From the NCBI GenBank assembly GCA_015655225.1, contig JAATFK010000329.1, positions 1 to 13,740 of the forward strand: a stretch of DNA of 13,740 nucleotides, written 5' to 3'. The translations under genes were made by a program, and so were the position numbers. The notes beneath the pieces are model-generated. The model was given only the letters and a program-made list of their open reading frames with translations. It had not been told where the DNA came from and ran no database searches. Below, in pieces: positions 6,315-12,744 of the stretch. The DNA comes from Solirubrobacterales bacterium (lineage in GTDB: Bacteria; Actinomycetota; Thermoleophilia; Solirubrobacterales; Solirubrobacteraceae). Every line of letters starts with the position of its first letter. The stretch's first letter is position 1.

Positions 6315-6956
6315 CTAGAAGATCCCGATCCGCTTCGGCGGCCAGTAGGTCGCGAAGGCCTTGCCGATGATCCACTTCTTCGGCACCGGGCCCCAGTAGC
6401 GGCTGTCGTCGGAGTCGCCGCGGTTGTCGCCCATCATGTAGAAGTCGCCCTTCGGGACGGTGATCGTCCCGGAGAAGGTGCACTGCGCGGCGGAGTTCGC
6501 GGCGCACGGTTGGATGAACGACTCCTTCGTCGCTCTGCCGTTGCGGATCACGCGGCCGTCTCTGATCTGGATCGTGTCGCCGCCGACCCCGACGACGCGC
6601 TTGACGAACGTCTGGTTCGAGCGCTGCGGCGTCGGCTCCGAGCACGGGCTTCTGTCGCCGCCGCCCTGGACCGCGTCGCCGCAGACGGGGCTCGCCGCGT
6701 CGGCGCCGGCGGGCGGGTGGAAGACGATGATGTCGCCGACGGAGGGGTCGCCGAAGTGCGTGCCGATGCGGTTGACGAGCACGCGCTGGCCGACGTCGAG
6801 CGTCGGGACCATCGACGGGCTCGGGATCCGGTAGGTCTTGACGAGGAAGAGCTGGATCAGGAACGCCAGCAGCAGCGCGAACAGCACGATGCCGACGAGC
6901 TCGACCAACGAGTTCGTCCGTGTTCTCTCGCGCTTTGCGCGCGCCGGCTTGCTCAC
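6315..6956 (-). CDS. lepB: Signal peptidase I
   Basis: This 213-aa type I signal peptidase removes Sec/Tat signal peptides at the outer face of the membrane. It has a short basic N-terminus, one membrane segment (about residues 18-38), the catalytic Ser in YRIPSPSMVPTL (Ser48), the general-base Lys in FVKRVVGVGGD (Lys119), and the family box GDNRGDSDDSRYWGPV (176-191). The extracellular part contains an insert of about 30 residues (82-115) with two Cys (92, 105). Another Cys pair (151, 159) lies before the final box, so disulfides are possible. Start GTG 6956 gives a normal N-terminus, with a G-rich GGCGGGG run just upstream. The frame continues further but into ispH leader sequence. The secreted protein at 10029 is a plausible substrate. 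Confidence 0.95.
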   Translation of the reverse strand: MSKPARAKRERTRTNSLVELVGIVLFALLLAFLIQLFLVKTYRIPSPSMVPTLDVGQRVLVNRIGTHFGDPSVGDIIVFHPPAGADAASPVCGDAVQGGGDRSPCSEPTPQRSNQTFVKRVVGVGGDTIQIRDGRVIRNGRATKESFIQPCAANSAAQCTFSGTITVPKGDFYMMGDNRGDSDDSRYWGPVPKKWIIGKAFATYWPPKRIGIF

Positions 6957-6988
6957 CCCCGCCACAGAGGAGACGGTAATGGTTGTCC

Positions 6989-6994
6989 TACACT
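6989..6994 (+). promoter_or_regulatory. Candidate -10 hexamer for ispH
   Basis: TACACT lies 11 bases before ATG 7006, which would leave a leader of about 4 bases. No good -35 is seen. Its use would exclude the upstream ATG 6979, which has its own ribosome binding site, so this element and the start choice stand or fall together. Confidence 0.3.
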
Positions 6995-7005
6995 GTGTCG
7001 AGCCG

Positions 7006-7971
7006 ATGCCGTCCGCTCCCGACAAGATCCTGCTCGCTTCGCCCCGCGGCTACTGCGCCGGAGTCGACCGCGCGGTCCAGACGGTCGAGAGATCGCTCGA
7101 GCTCTACGGCGCGCCGGTCTACGTCCGCAAGGAGATCGTGCACAACAAGCACGTCGTCGAGGTGCTGCGGGCGAGGGGCGCGATCTTCGTCGACCAGGAG
7201 ACCGAGGTGCCCGAGGGCGCGACGGTCGTCTTCTCCGCCCACGGCGTCGCCCCGACGGTCCACGAGAACGCCGCCGCGCGGCATCTCCGCACGATCGACG
7301 CGACCTGCCCGCTCGTCACGAAGGTCCACCGCGAGGCGATCAAGTTCGCCGACGACGGCTACACGATCGTCCTGATCGGCCACGCCGGTCACGAGGAGGT
7401 CGAGGGGACGATGGGCGAGGCGCCCGAGAACATCGTCCTGATCCAGACGGAGGACGACGTCGACCGGCTCGAGGTCCCCGACCCGAACCGCATCGCCTAC
7501 ATCTCGCAGACGACCCTCTCGGTCGACGAGACGCGCTCGATCATCGACTGCCTGCGGGCGAAGTTCCCCAACATCACCGGGCCGCGCACCGACGACATCT
7601 GCTACGCCACGACCAACCGTCAGATGGCCGTCAAGCAGCTCGCCGCCGCCTGCGACCTCGTGCTCGTGATCGGCTCGCGCAACTCCTCCAACTCCCAGCG
7701 GCTCGTCGACGTGACGCGCGAGCTCGGCACCGACTCCCACCTGATCGACCACGAGGGTCAGGTCCAGGAGGAGTGGCTGACCGACAAGCGCGTGATCGGC
7801 ATCACCTCCGGCGCGAGCGCTCCCGAGGAGCTGGTGCAGCGACTCGTCGAGTTCTTCCGCGCCCGTGGCACGAGCGACGTCTCCGAGCTGGAGGTCATCC
7901 AGGAGGACGTTCGCTTCATGCTGCCGAAGGCGATCCGCCAGGCGATGGCCGCCGCCGCGCAGCCGGCGTAG
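7006..7971 (+). CDS. ispH: 4-hydroxy-3-methylbut-2-enyl diphosphate reductase
   Basis: IspH carries out the last step of the MEP pathway, reducing HMBPP to IPP and DMAPP with a 4Fe-4S cluster. In the 321-aa form the three cluster cysteines are in PRGYCAGVDRAV (Cys17), DATCPLVTKVH (Cys101) and DDICYATTNRQ (Cys199). The catalytic Glu is in EEVEGTMG (Glu133), and substrate-binding His residues sit in VHNKHVVE and SAHGV; SSNSQRL is also present. Nothing is missing. Start choice: ATG 6979 (nine residues longer) has a strong AGAGGAG 6 bases upstream, but the extra codons include GTT, CTA and TGT, rare in this GC-rich genome, so I prefer ATG 7006. The gene diverges from lepB by only 22 to 49 bases and is followed after 29 bases by the metallophosphoesterase, probably in one operon. 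Confidence 0.97.
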   Translation: MPSAPDKILLASPRGYCAGVDRAVQTVERSLELYGAPVYVRKEIVHNKHVVEVLRARGAIFVDQETEVPEGATVVFSAHGVAPTVHENAAARHLRTIDATCPLVTKVHREAIKFADDGYTIVLIGHAGHEEVEGTMGEAPENIVLIQTEDDVDRLEVPDPNRIAYISQTTLSVDETRSIIDCLRAKFPNITGPRTDDICYATTNRQMAVKQLAAACDLVLVIGSRNSSNSQRLVDVTRELGTDSHLIDHEGQVQEEWLTDKRVIGITSGASAPEELVQRLVEFFRARGTSDVSELEVIQEDVRFMLPKAIRQAMAAAAQPA

Positions 7972-8000
7972 CCCGCCCAGCCCGGCCAGGCCCAGCGGCT

Positions 8001-9122
8001 CTGACCACCCTCGTCGTCTCCGATCTGCACCTCGGCGCCCGCTCCGGCGCCGACCTGCTGCGCCGCGCGCCGTTGCGCGACGCCCTGCTCGCGGGCCTCG
8101 GCGAGAACGGGATCGACCGGGTCGTCCTCCTGGGCGACGCGATCGAGCTGCGCCAGGGCCCGCTGCGCGACGCCTTCGCCGCGGCCGAGCCCTTCTTCGC
8201 CGCGCTCGGCGAGCGACTCGGCCCCGACGGCGAGATCGTGCTCGTGCCCGGCAACCACGACCACGGGCTGATCGCCCCGTGGCTGGAGCGCCGCCGTCGC
8301 GACGCCCGGCCGGCGCCCCTCCAGCTCGCCCAGGAGGTTCAGTGGAGCGAGCAGGACCCGGTCGCCGCGGTCGCGCGCTGGTGCGAGCCGGCGCGCCTCA
8401 CGCTCAGCTACCCGGGGATCTGGCTGCGCGACGACGTCTACGCGACCCACGGCCACTACCTCGACCGGCACACGACCGTCCCGAGCTTCGAGCGGATCGG
8501 CGCCGGTGCGATGGGCCGGCTGGTCGGCGCACTCCCGCCGCGCGACGCCGGCCCCGACGACTACGAGGCCGCGCTCGCGCCGCTCTACGCCTGGCTCGAC
8601 GCGCTCGCCCAGGCCGACGCGACGGCCACGCACGGCGCCTCCACGAAGGTCTGGAGCACGCTCTCGGGCGGCTCCAGCAGACGCTCGGTCCGCCGCCGAG
8701 CCCTCGGAGCGCTCTTCCCGCTCGGCGTCGCCGCGCTCAACCGCGCGCGCCTCGGCCCGCTGCGCGCCGACCTCTCGACCGCCGAGCTGCGCCGCGCCGG
8801 CGTGCTCGCGATGGGGAGGACGGTGCAGCGGCTCGCGGTCCCCGCCGCCTATGTGATCTTCGGCCACACCCACCGCGCCGGCCCGCGGCCCGACGACGAC
8901 GCGGCCGACTGGAGCACCACCTCCGGCATCCACCTGATCAACGGCGGCTCATGGGTCTACGAGCCGCACTTCGCCGGCCGCACGCCGTGGGCGTCGCCGT
9001 ACTGGCCCGGGCAGGGGATTCTCGTGGAGGAGCAGTTCCCGCTCGCCCCGCCGCGCGCCGTGCGGCTGCTCGACGGGCAGGGCGCCCAGGAGCTGGCCGG
9101 CGCTACGCGACGCCGGGGGTGA
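8001..9122 (+). CDS. Metallophosphoesterase (calcineurin-like), apparent CTG start
   Basis: This 373-aa protein has the full dinuclear metallophosphoesterase set: SDLHLG (Asp8, His10), LGDAIEL (Asp46, with Glu49 where Asp is common), VPGNHDHG (Asn85, His86), THGHYLD (150-155) and FGHTHRAG (287-294). It resembles the LpxH/YfcE-like branch, but a long helical insert between residues 160 and 280 makes the substrate uncertain. No ATG, GTG or TTG lies in frame between the middle of ispH and the first metal motif. The nearest in-frame candidate upstream (GTG 7773) would overlap ispH by 200 bases. CTG 8001 gives an N-terminus that reads as the typical MTTLVVSDLHLG, so I take it as the start. It follows ispH by 29 bases, so it may be co-transcribed. 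Its 3' end overlaps the opposing gene by 20 bases (9103-9122). Confidence 0.88.
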   Translation: MTTLVVSDLHLGARSGADLLRRAPLRDALLAGLGENGIDRVVLLGDAIELRQGPLRDAFAAAEPFFAALGERLGPDGEIVLVPGNHDHGLIAPWLERRRRDARPAPLQLAQEVQWSEQDPVAAVARWCEPARLTLSYPGIWLRDDVYATHGHYLDRHTTVPSFERIGAGAMGRLVGALPPRDAGPDDYEAALAPLYAWLDALAQADATATHGASTKVWSTLSGGSSRRSVRRRALGALFPLGVAALNRARLGPLRADLSTAELRRAGVLAMGRTVQRLAVPAAYVIFGHTHRAGPRPDDDAADWSTTSGIHLINGGSWVYEPHFAGRTPWASPYWPGQGILVEEQFPLAPPRAVRLLDGQGAQELAGATRRRG

Positions 9123-9843
9123 AGCAGACGGCGTGGCAGACGACGCCCGCGCCGACCTCCAGCTCCAAGACCCCGGCCGTGTGGCGCTCGTGCTCGATCA
9201 GCGGGACGCAGCCGGCGTGCTCGACCGTCACCGTCGCGCCGTTCACGCGCAGCTCGCCGGCGCCCTCGACGACGGCCCAGACGCCGCCGGCCTCATACGG
9301 CCCCGACCAGGCGCCCTCCTGGTCCTCGGTCTGCGCCGGCAGCAGCTCGCCGGCCGCGTCCCCGGGCCGCACCGGCGCGAGCGGCTCGCGCTCGATCCCG
9401 AGCAGCTCCTGGATCGCCAGCTCCGTCTCCACGTAGCCGCCCTCGCCGACGTGGTAGTCGAACAGCCGGCCGTCGGCGTCCCACAGGTAGCGGCTCGGCC
9501 AGCCCTCGATGCCGTAGTCGTCCCACGCCTGCATGTGGGTGTCGAGCAGCACCGGATAGTCGATCCCGAGCCGGGCGACCGCCGCCCGCACCTCGTCCTC
9601 GTCGAGCGAGGGGGGGAAGCCGGGGGCGTGGATCCCGACGACGCGCAGCCCGCTCTCCGCGTAGCGCTCGTGCCACGCCTTCAGGTAGGGCAGCGTCCGC
9701 AGCGAGTTGACGCGGCAGAAGTCCCAGAACTCGACCAGGACGGGCTGGCCGCGCAGCTGGTCGACCCGCAGCATCGCGACGTTCACCCACGCGGCGCGCG
9801 GGAAGCTGGGGACGAGGATCTCGAGGTCGGCGGGCGGTCGCAT
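9103..9843 (-). CDS. DipZ/TlpA-like thioredoxin-fold protein lacking the CxxC pair
   Basis: This 246-aa protein has no signal peptide. Residues 25-150 form a thioredoxin-like domain of the DipZ/TlpA type: PVLVEFW (34-40), SLRTLPYLKAWHERY (47-61), LRVVGIHAPGF (66-76), YPVLLD (96-101), the cis-Pro region GWPSRYLWDADGRL (114-127), and a YVETELAIQELL helix. In relatives the active site reads FWTYTCINCLRTLPYL; here it reads FWDFCRVNSLRTLP. Both catalytic Cys are replaced (Arg44, Ser47) and a single Cys43 sits one place earlier, so disulfide exchange by the usual mechanism is unlikely. Residues 160-246 look like a separate beta-rich domain. ATG 9843 is preceded by TACCCT 11 bases upstream and has no clear ribosome binding site. 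The 3' end overlaps the metallophosphoesterase by 20 bases. Confidence 0.82.
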   Translation of the reverse strand: MRPPADLEILVPSFPRAAWVNVAMLRVDQLRGQPVLVEFWDFCRVNSLRTLPYLKAWHERYAESGLRVVGIHAPGFPPSLDEDEVRAAVARLGIDYPVLLDTHMQAWDDYGIEGWPSRYLWDADGRLFDYHVGEGGYVETELAIQELLGIEREPLAPVRPGDAAGELLPAQTEDQEGAWSGPYEAGGVWAVVEGAGELRVNGATVTVEHAGCVPLIEHERHTAGVLELEVGAGVVCHAVCFTPGVA

Positions 9844-9927
9844 CGGCGCCGGACAGGGTAGCTGGCGTGCCCGAAAGGGGTGCCGTTCGTGTGATTTCGG
9901 TACTAACCGTTAAGTGGTCTCAACACA

Positions 9928-9943
9928 TGTCCGGCTACGGACA
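9928..9943. promoter_or_regulatory. Inverted repeat TGTCCG-GCTA-CGGACA (possible operator)
   Basis: A perfect 6-base inverted repeat with a 4-base centre lies in the AT-richer 185-base gap between two divergent genes, 86 bases before the secreted-protein start. A dimeric regulator site is possible. I found no convincing -10/-35 pair in the gap (TTGAAA at 9945-9950 has no matching -10), so its role is only a suggestion. Confidence 0.3.
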
Positions 9944-9993
9944 GTTGAAAGTGAGTTGCGAATCAGTGGCACCGGGGAAGTGTTTTGGGAGAA

Positions 9994-10009
9994 GATGGAA
10001 TTTCCCATC
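9994..10009 (+). promoter_or_regulatory. Potential 5'UTR hairpin before the secreted-protein gene
   Basis: GATGG (9994-9998) can pair with CCATC (10005-10009) around a 6-base loop. After a small bulge, GAA (9991-9993) can pair with TTC (10013-10015). The structure ends just before the strong ribosome binding site GAGGAGG (10018-10024). It could stabilise the mRNA or tune translation; this is modest and could be chance. Confidence 0.25.
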
Positions 10010-10028
10010 CGCTTCCTGAGGAGGATGC

Positions 10029-10781
10029 ATGAAGATCTCTCGTACCCGGACCCTGGTCGGGGCCACCCTGCTCGCGCTCGGCATGACCGCGACCGTGGCG
10101 CAGGCAGCTGACTCGGGCCAGCAGTCATTGACGGTGAAGATCTCACCGGCGAAGGCGGGCACGAAGAAGAAGCCGGCCGCGGCTGGCATTCACGTGACGA
10201 TCAGAAACAGCGCCGCGACGCCGGCGACGACCGAGACGACGACGATCTCGTTCGGGAAGGGCATCAGCTTCAACAACACGAAGTTCCCGACCTGCTCGGT
10301 CTCGAAGATCAACACGACGAAGAGCGTCACGGGTTGCCCGAAGGGCTCGATCGTCGGGAAGGGCACGGCGACCGCCGACGGCCTGCTGGCCGGCCAGTCG
10401 ATTCCCGAGAACCTCACGGTGACCGCGGTGAACGCCCCGAGCAACACGCTCGTGCTGTTCGTCAAGGGCTCCTCGCCGCTCCAGATCGCCGGTGCCCTCA
10501 CCGGCAAGCTCTCGAAGACCGGCGGCAAGTACGGCTCGAAGCTCGCGGTCACGATCCCGAGCTTCCTGCGCGAGGTGCTCCCGGGCACGTACGCCCCGCT
10601 CGTCAAGTTCGACGTCAGCGTCAAGGCGTCCGCGACGGTCAAGGGCGCGAAGGTCCCCTACGTCGAGACGACCGGCTGCACCGGCGGCGCGTGGCCGTTC
10701 CTCGGCGCCTTCACGTATGACCAGACCGCCCCCACCCCGGTCGGCCCCAGCAGCAGCACCACGACGTCGAAGTGCAGCTGA
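10029..10781 (+). CDS. Secreted protein of unknown function (Sec signal peptide)
   Basis: This 250-aa protein begins with a classic Sec signal peptide: basic start, hydrophobic core LVGATLLALGMTATV, and AQA at residues 24-26, predicting cleavage after Ala26. The mature part is rich in Thr, Ser, Lys and Gly, looks all-beta and repetitive, and contains four Cys (in FPTCSV, TGCPKG, TGCTGG and SKCS), which may form two disulfides. The tail is Pro/Ser/Thr-rich. There is no membrane anchor, lipobox or sortase motif. I recognise no domain; similar secreted proteins seem common in Solirubrobacterales, but that is recollection, not a search result. The ribosome binding site GAGGAGG (10018-10024), 4 bases before ATG 10029, is the strongest in the window, which together with Lys/Thr-rich codons (AAG, ACG) suggests high expression. 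A 20-base palindrome starts one base before its stop codon. Confidence 0.85.
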   Translation: MKISRTRTLVGATLLALGMTATVAQAADSGQQSLTVKISPAKAGTKKKPAAAGIHVTIRNSAATPATTETTTISFGKGISFNNTKFPTCSVSKINTTKSVTGCPKGSIVGKGTATADGLLAGQSIPENLTVTAVNAPSNTLVLFVKGSSPLQIAGALTGKLSKTGGKYGSKLAVTIPSFLREVLPGTYAPLVKFDVSVKASATVKGAKVPYVETTGCTGGAWPFLGAFTYDQTAPTPVGPSSSTTTSKCS

Positions 10782-10797
10782 TGCGCTAGCGCATCAG
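10778..10797. repeat. 20-base perfect palindrome overlapping a stop codon
   Basis: CTGATGCGCT is followed directly by its exact reverse complement, with no spacer. The TGA stop of the secreted-protein gene (10779-10781) lies inside the left arm. As RNA it could form a stem with a tight loop just before the larger hairpin at 10813, perhaps protecting the transcript 3' end. As DNA it could bind a dimeric protein. Confidence 0.6.
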
Positions 10798-10812
10798 ACG
10801 AGACGCACCTGA

Positions 10813-10838
10813 GAGGGGCGGCCCACGGGCCGCCCCTC
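10813..10838. terminator. Strong GC hairpin, probable bidirectional terminator
   Basis: Two perfect 12-base arms, GAGGGGCGGCCC and its complement, flank only AC, giving a very stable stem in both directions. There is no U-tract on either side, as is common for terminators of high-GC actinobacteria. It lies between the convergent secreted-protein gene (ends 10781) and the SCO1 gene (ends 10851), so it can serve both. It is the only convincing terminator at a convergent junction in this window. Confidence 0.75.
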
Positions 10839-10850
10839 GTCGTGCGGGCG

Positions 10851-11486
10851 TCAGGCGCCGAGTCTGCGGAGGTCGTGCGTCAGGTCCTCGGGCACCAGCT
10901 CGCTGCTGAGGTACCCGATGCGCTGGTGACCGCTGCCGTCGACGATCACGGTCTCGGCGGTGTGGTCGAAGTCCTTGCCCTGCGGCTGGACGCCGTAGCC
11001 CTTCCAGACGGGCTCCAGCTGGGCTCTCGTGCCGGTCAGGTAGGTCGCGCGGCCGACGAGGTCCTCCTTGACGAGGAAGCGCTTGACGTGGAAGGGCGTG
11101 TCGTCCTTCGGGTCGACGCTGACGATCAGCAGCGGCACGTCGTGGCCGAGCGCGTCGAGCGCGCCGCGAATCTGCTGCGCGGTCAGCGGGCAGGTGTCCT
11201 GGCAGGTCGAGTACATGAACGTGACGATCACGTCTCTCCCTCTCCAGTCCGCCATCGAGACCGTCTTGCCGGTCTCGTCGTCGTGGAGGCGGAAGTCCGG
11301 CGCGACCGCGGCAGGAGGCTTGAGCGCGCCGTCGAACCCGGTCGGGCTGACGTCGGCGACGTTCGTGCTGCTGCTCTTGCCGCCGAGGGCGACGACGCCG
11401 ATCACGACGGCGGCGACGCAGACGCCGACGACGACGAGCGCGAGACGGATGCGCGGGTGCACCCACCTAGGGTACGACGCGGCCAT
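10851..11486 (-). CDS. SCO1/SenC/PrrC-family copper chaperone
   Basis: This 211-aa protein has an N-terminal membrane anchor (about residues 13-35) and an extracytoplasmic thioredoxin-fold SCO domain. The copper site is complete: CxxxC in YSTCQDTCPLT (Cys95, Cys99) and the distant His in DFDHTAETVIVD (His175). SVDPKDDT (123-130) and the final LTHDLRRL helix are also typical. SCO proteins deliver copper to the CuA centre of cytochrome c oxidase or act as thiol reductants. No oxidase genes are in the window. ATG 11486 has no ribosome binding site. An in-frame GTG at 11462 (start MHPRIRLALVVVGV) lies 6 bases after TACCCT and may be the true, leaderless start, giving 203 aa. The gene diverges from the sulfur-carrier operon, sharing a possible two-way -10 at 11506-11512. 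Confidence 0.93.
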   Translation of the reverse strand: MAASYPRWVHPRIRLALVVVGVCVAAVVIGVVALGGKSSSTNVADVSPTGFDGALKPPAAVAPDFRLHDDETGKTVSMADWRGRDVIVTFMYSTCQDTCPLTAQQIRGALDALGHDVPLLIVSVDPKDDTPFHVKRFLVKEDLVGRATYLTGTRAQLEPVWKGYGVQPQGKDFDHTAETVIVDGSGHQRIGYLSSELVPEDLTHDLRRLGA

Positions 11487-11505
11487 GTCGGGCGTCGTCA
11501 GCCGC

Positions 11506-11512
11506 TATCCTA
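11506..11512. promoter_or_regulatory. Candidate overlapping divergent -10 elements
   Basis: TATCCTA reads as TATCCT on plus and TAGGAT on minus, each matching four of the six TATAAT positions. Plus-strand use would give the rhodanese-adenylyltransferase operon a leader of about 35 bases that contains its AGGAG site. Minus-strand use would give the SCO1 gene about 13 bases before ATG 11486. No clear -35 elements are seen. Confidence 0.35.
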
Positions 11513-11552
11513 AGTGAAGCGTTAGAAAGCCGACCACGTTTTAGGAGTTTCG

Positions 11553-12734
11553 ATGAGTCCGTCCGGCGCGGAGCTGCTCCGCCAAGTGAGAAGCAAGATC
11601 GACGAGGTCGATCCCGCCGCCGTCCGCGAACAGCTGGGAAACGGCGCCGTCGTCCTCGACGTGCGCGAGCCCGAGGAGTTCGGGGTCGGCCACATCCCCG
11701 GTGCGAAGCACGTGCCCCGGGCCTACCTGGAGTCGCGGATCGACGGCATCGTGCCGGACCGCGACCAGCACCTCATCCTCTACTGCGCCTCCGGCGCCCG
11801 CTCCGCGTACGCCACGCGCACGCTGCGGGAGGACCTCGGCTACACGAACGTCGAGTCGATGACCGGCGGGATCACGCTCTGGAAGGACCGCGGCTACCCG
11901 GTCGAGGTGCCGCGCACGATGACGGCCGAGCAGCGCGACCGCTACTCGCGACACCTGCTGCTCCCCGAGGTCGGCGTCGAGGGCCAGCTCAGACTGCTCG
12001 ACGCGAAGGTGCTGCTGCTCGGCGCCGGCGGCCTCGGCTCGCCGACCGCGCTCTACCTCGCCGCCGCCGGCGTCGGCACGCTCGGCCTGGTGGACGACGA
12101 CACCGTCGACCTCTCGAACCTCCAGCGCCAGGTGATCCACAACACGGCGCGCGTCGGCGAGCGCAAGGTCGACTCGGCCGAGCAGACGATCAACGAGCTG
12201 AACCCGGACGTGAAGGTCGTCAAGTACCCCGTCCGGCTCGACGCCTCGAACGTGATGGAGATCCTCGAGGGCTACGACATCGTCGTGGACGGCCTCGACA
12301 ACTTCCCCACCCGCTACCTGATCAACGACGCCACCGTGCGGCTCCAGATCCCGGTCGTCTCCGCCAGCATCCTCGGCTTCGACGGCCAGCTGTCGGTCTT
12401 CAAGCCCTACGACGGCCCCTGCTACCGCTGCCTCTACCCGACGCCCCCGCCGGCCGAGCTGGCGCCGTCCTGCGGCGCCAACGGCGTGATCGGCGTGCTG
12501 CCGGGCACGATGGGCCTGCTGCAGGCGACCGAGGTCGTCAAGCTGATCCTCGGCGAGGGCGAGCCGCTGATCGGCCGCCTGCTGCTCTACGAGGCGCTCG
12601 GCGCGACGTTCACGGAGCTGAAGGTGCGCCGCGACCCGGACTGCCCCGTCTGCTCCCGGCCGCCCGACTCGATCACCGACGAGGAGATGGGCGTCTTCCC
12701 CGACTACGAGGCGTTCTGCGCCGCGGCCGGCTAG
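11553..12734 (+). CDS. Rhodanese-E1 fusion: sulfur-carrier adenylyltransferase/sulfurtransferase (MoeZ/MoeB-like)
   Basis: This 393-aa protein has two domains. Residues 20-118 are a rhodanese domain with VVLDVREPEEFGVGHIPGA (33-51) and the active-site loop CASGARS (Cys78 is the persulfide-carrying Cys). Residues 125-370 are a ThiF/MoeB E1-like domain: YSRHLLLPEVG (131-141), the ATP loop GAGGLG (157-162), DDDTVDLSNLQRQ (181-193), DNFPTRYLIND (249-259), SCGANGVIGVLPG (306-318), and zinc ligands in CYRC (290-293) and CPVC (364-367). It should adenylate the C-terminus of a ubiquitin-like carrier and then load sulfur from the rhodanese Cys. In mycobacterial MoeZ the rhodanese is C-terminal, so the order here is reversed. 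AGGAG lies 5 bases before ATG 11553. The next gene, the CysO-like carrier, starts 10 bases downstream and is the likely substrate; ThiS or MoaD proteins elsewhere could also be served. Confidence 0.93.
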   Translation: MSPSGAELLRQVRSKIDEVDPAAVREQLGNGAVVLDVREPEEFGVGHIPGAKHVPRAYLESRIDGIVPDRDQHLILYCASGARSAYATRTLREDLGYTNVESMTGGITLWKDRGYPVEVPRTMTAEQRDRYSRHLLLPEVGVEGQLRLLDAKVLLLGAGGLGSPTALYLAAAGVGTLGLVDDDTVDLSNLQRQVIHNTARVGERKVDSAEQTINELNPDVKVVKYPVRLDASNVMEILEGYDIVVDGLDNFPTRYLINDATVRLQIPVVSASILGFDGQLSVFKPYDGPCYRCLYPTPPPAELAPSCGANGVIGVLPGTMGLLQATEVVKLILGEGEPLIGRLLLYEALGATFTELKVRRDPDCPVCSRPPDSITDEEMGVFPDYEAFCAAAG

Positions 12735-12737
12735 GGT
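12732..12737 (+). promoter_or_regulatory. Candidate internal -10 hexamer before the cysO-like gene
   Basis: TAGGGT overlaps the TAG stop of the preceding gene and ends 7 bases before ATG 12745, the leaderless spacing. Its first three bases are forced by the stop codon, so it may be chance. If real, the carrier could also be made independently of the adenylyltransferase. Confidence 0.25.
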
Positions 12738-12744
12738 TCGCTCC

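Noticed and set aside
6990..7000. ACAC-T-GTGT small inverted repeat as an operator for ispH/lepB
   Set aside because: Only 4-base arms; expected by chance and partly the proposed -10 hexamer.
6510..8000. Upstream extension of the metallophosphoesterase frame through ispH and lepB
   Set aside because: Out-of-frame Arg-rich translation of ispH; real coding in that frame starts only at about 8001.
10190..10642. 150-codon minus-strand frame opposite the secreted-protein gene, with fairly protein-like composition
   Set aside because: The plus-strand gene has a signal peptide and a strong ribosome site; the antisense frame has no supported start and no recognisable domain.
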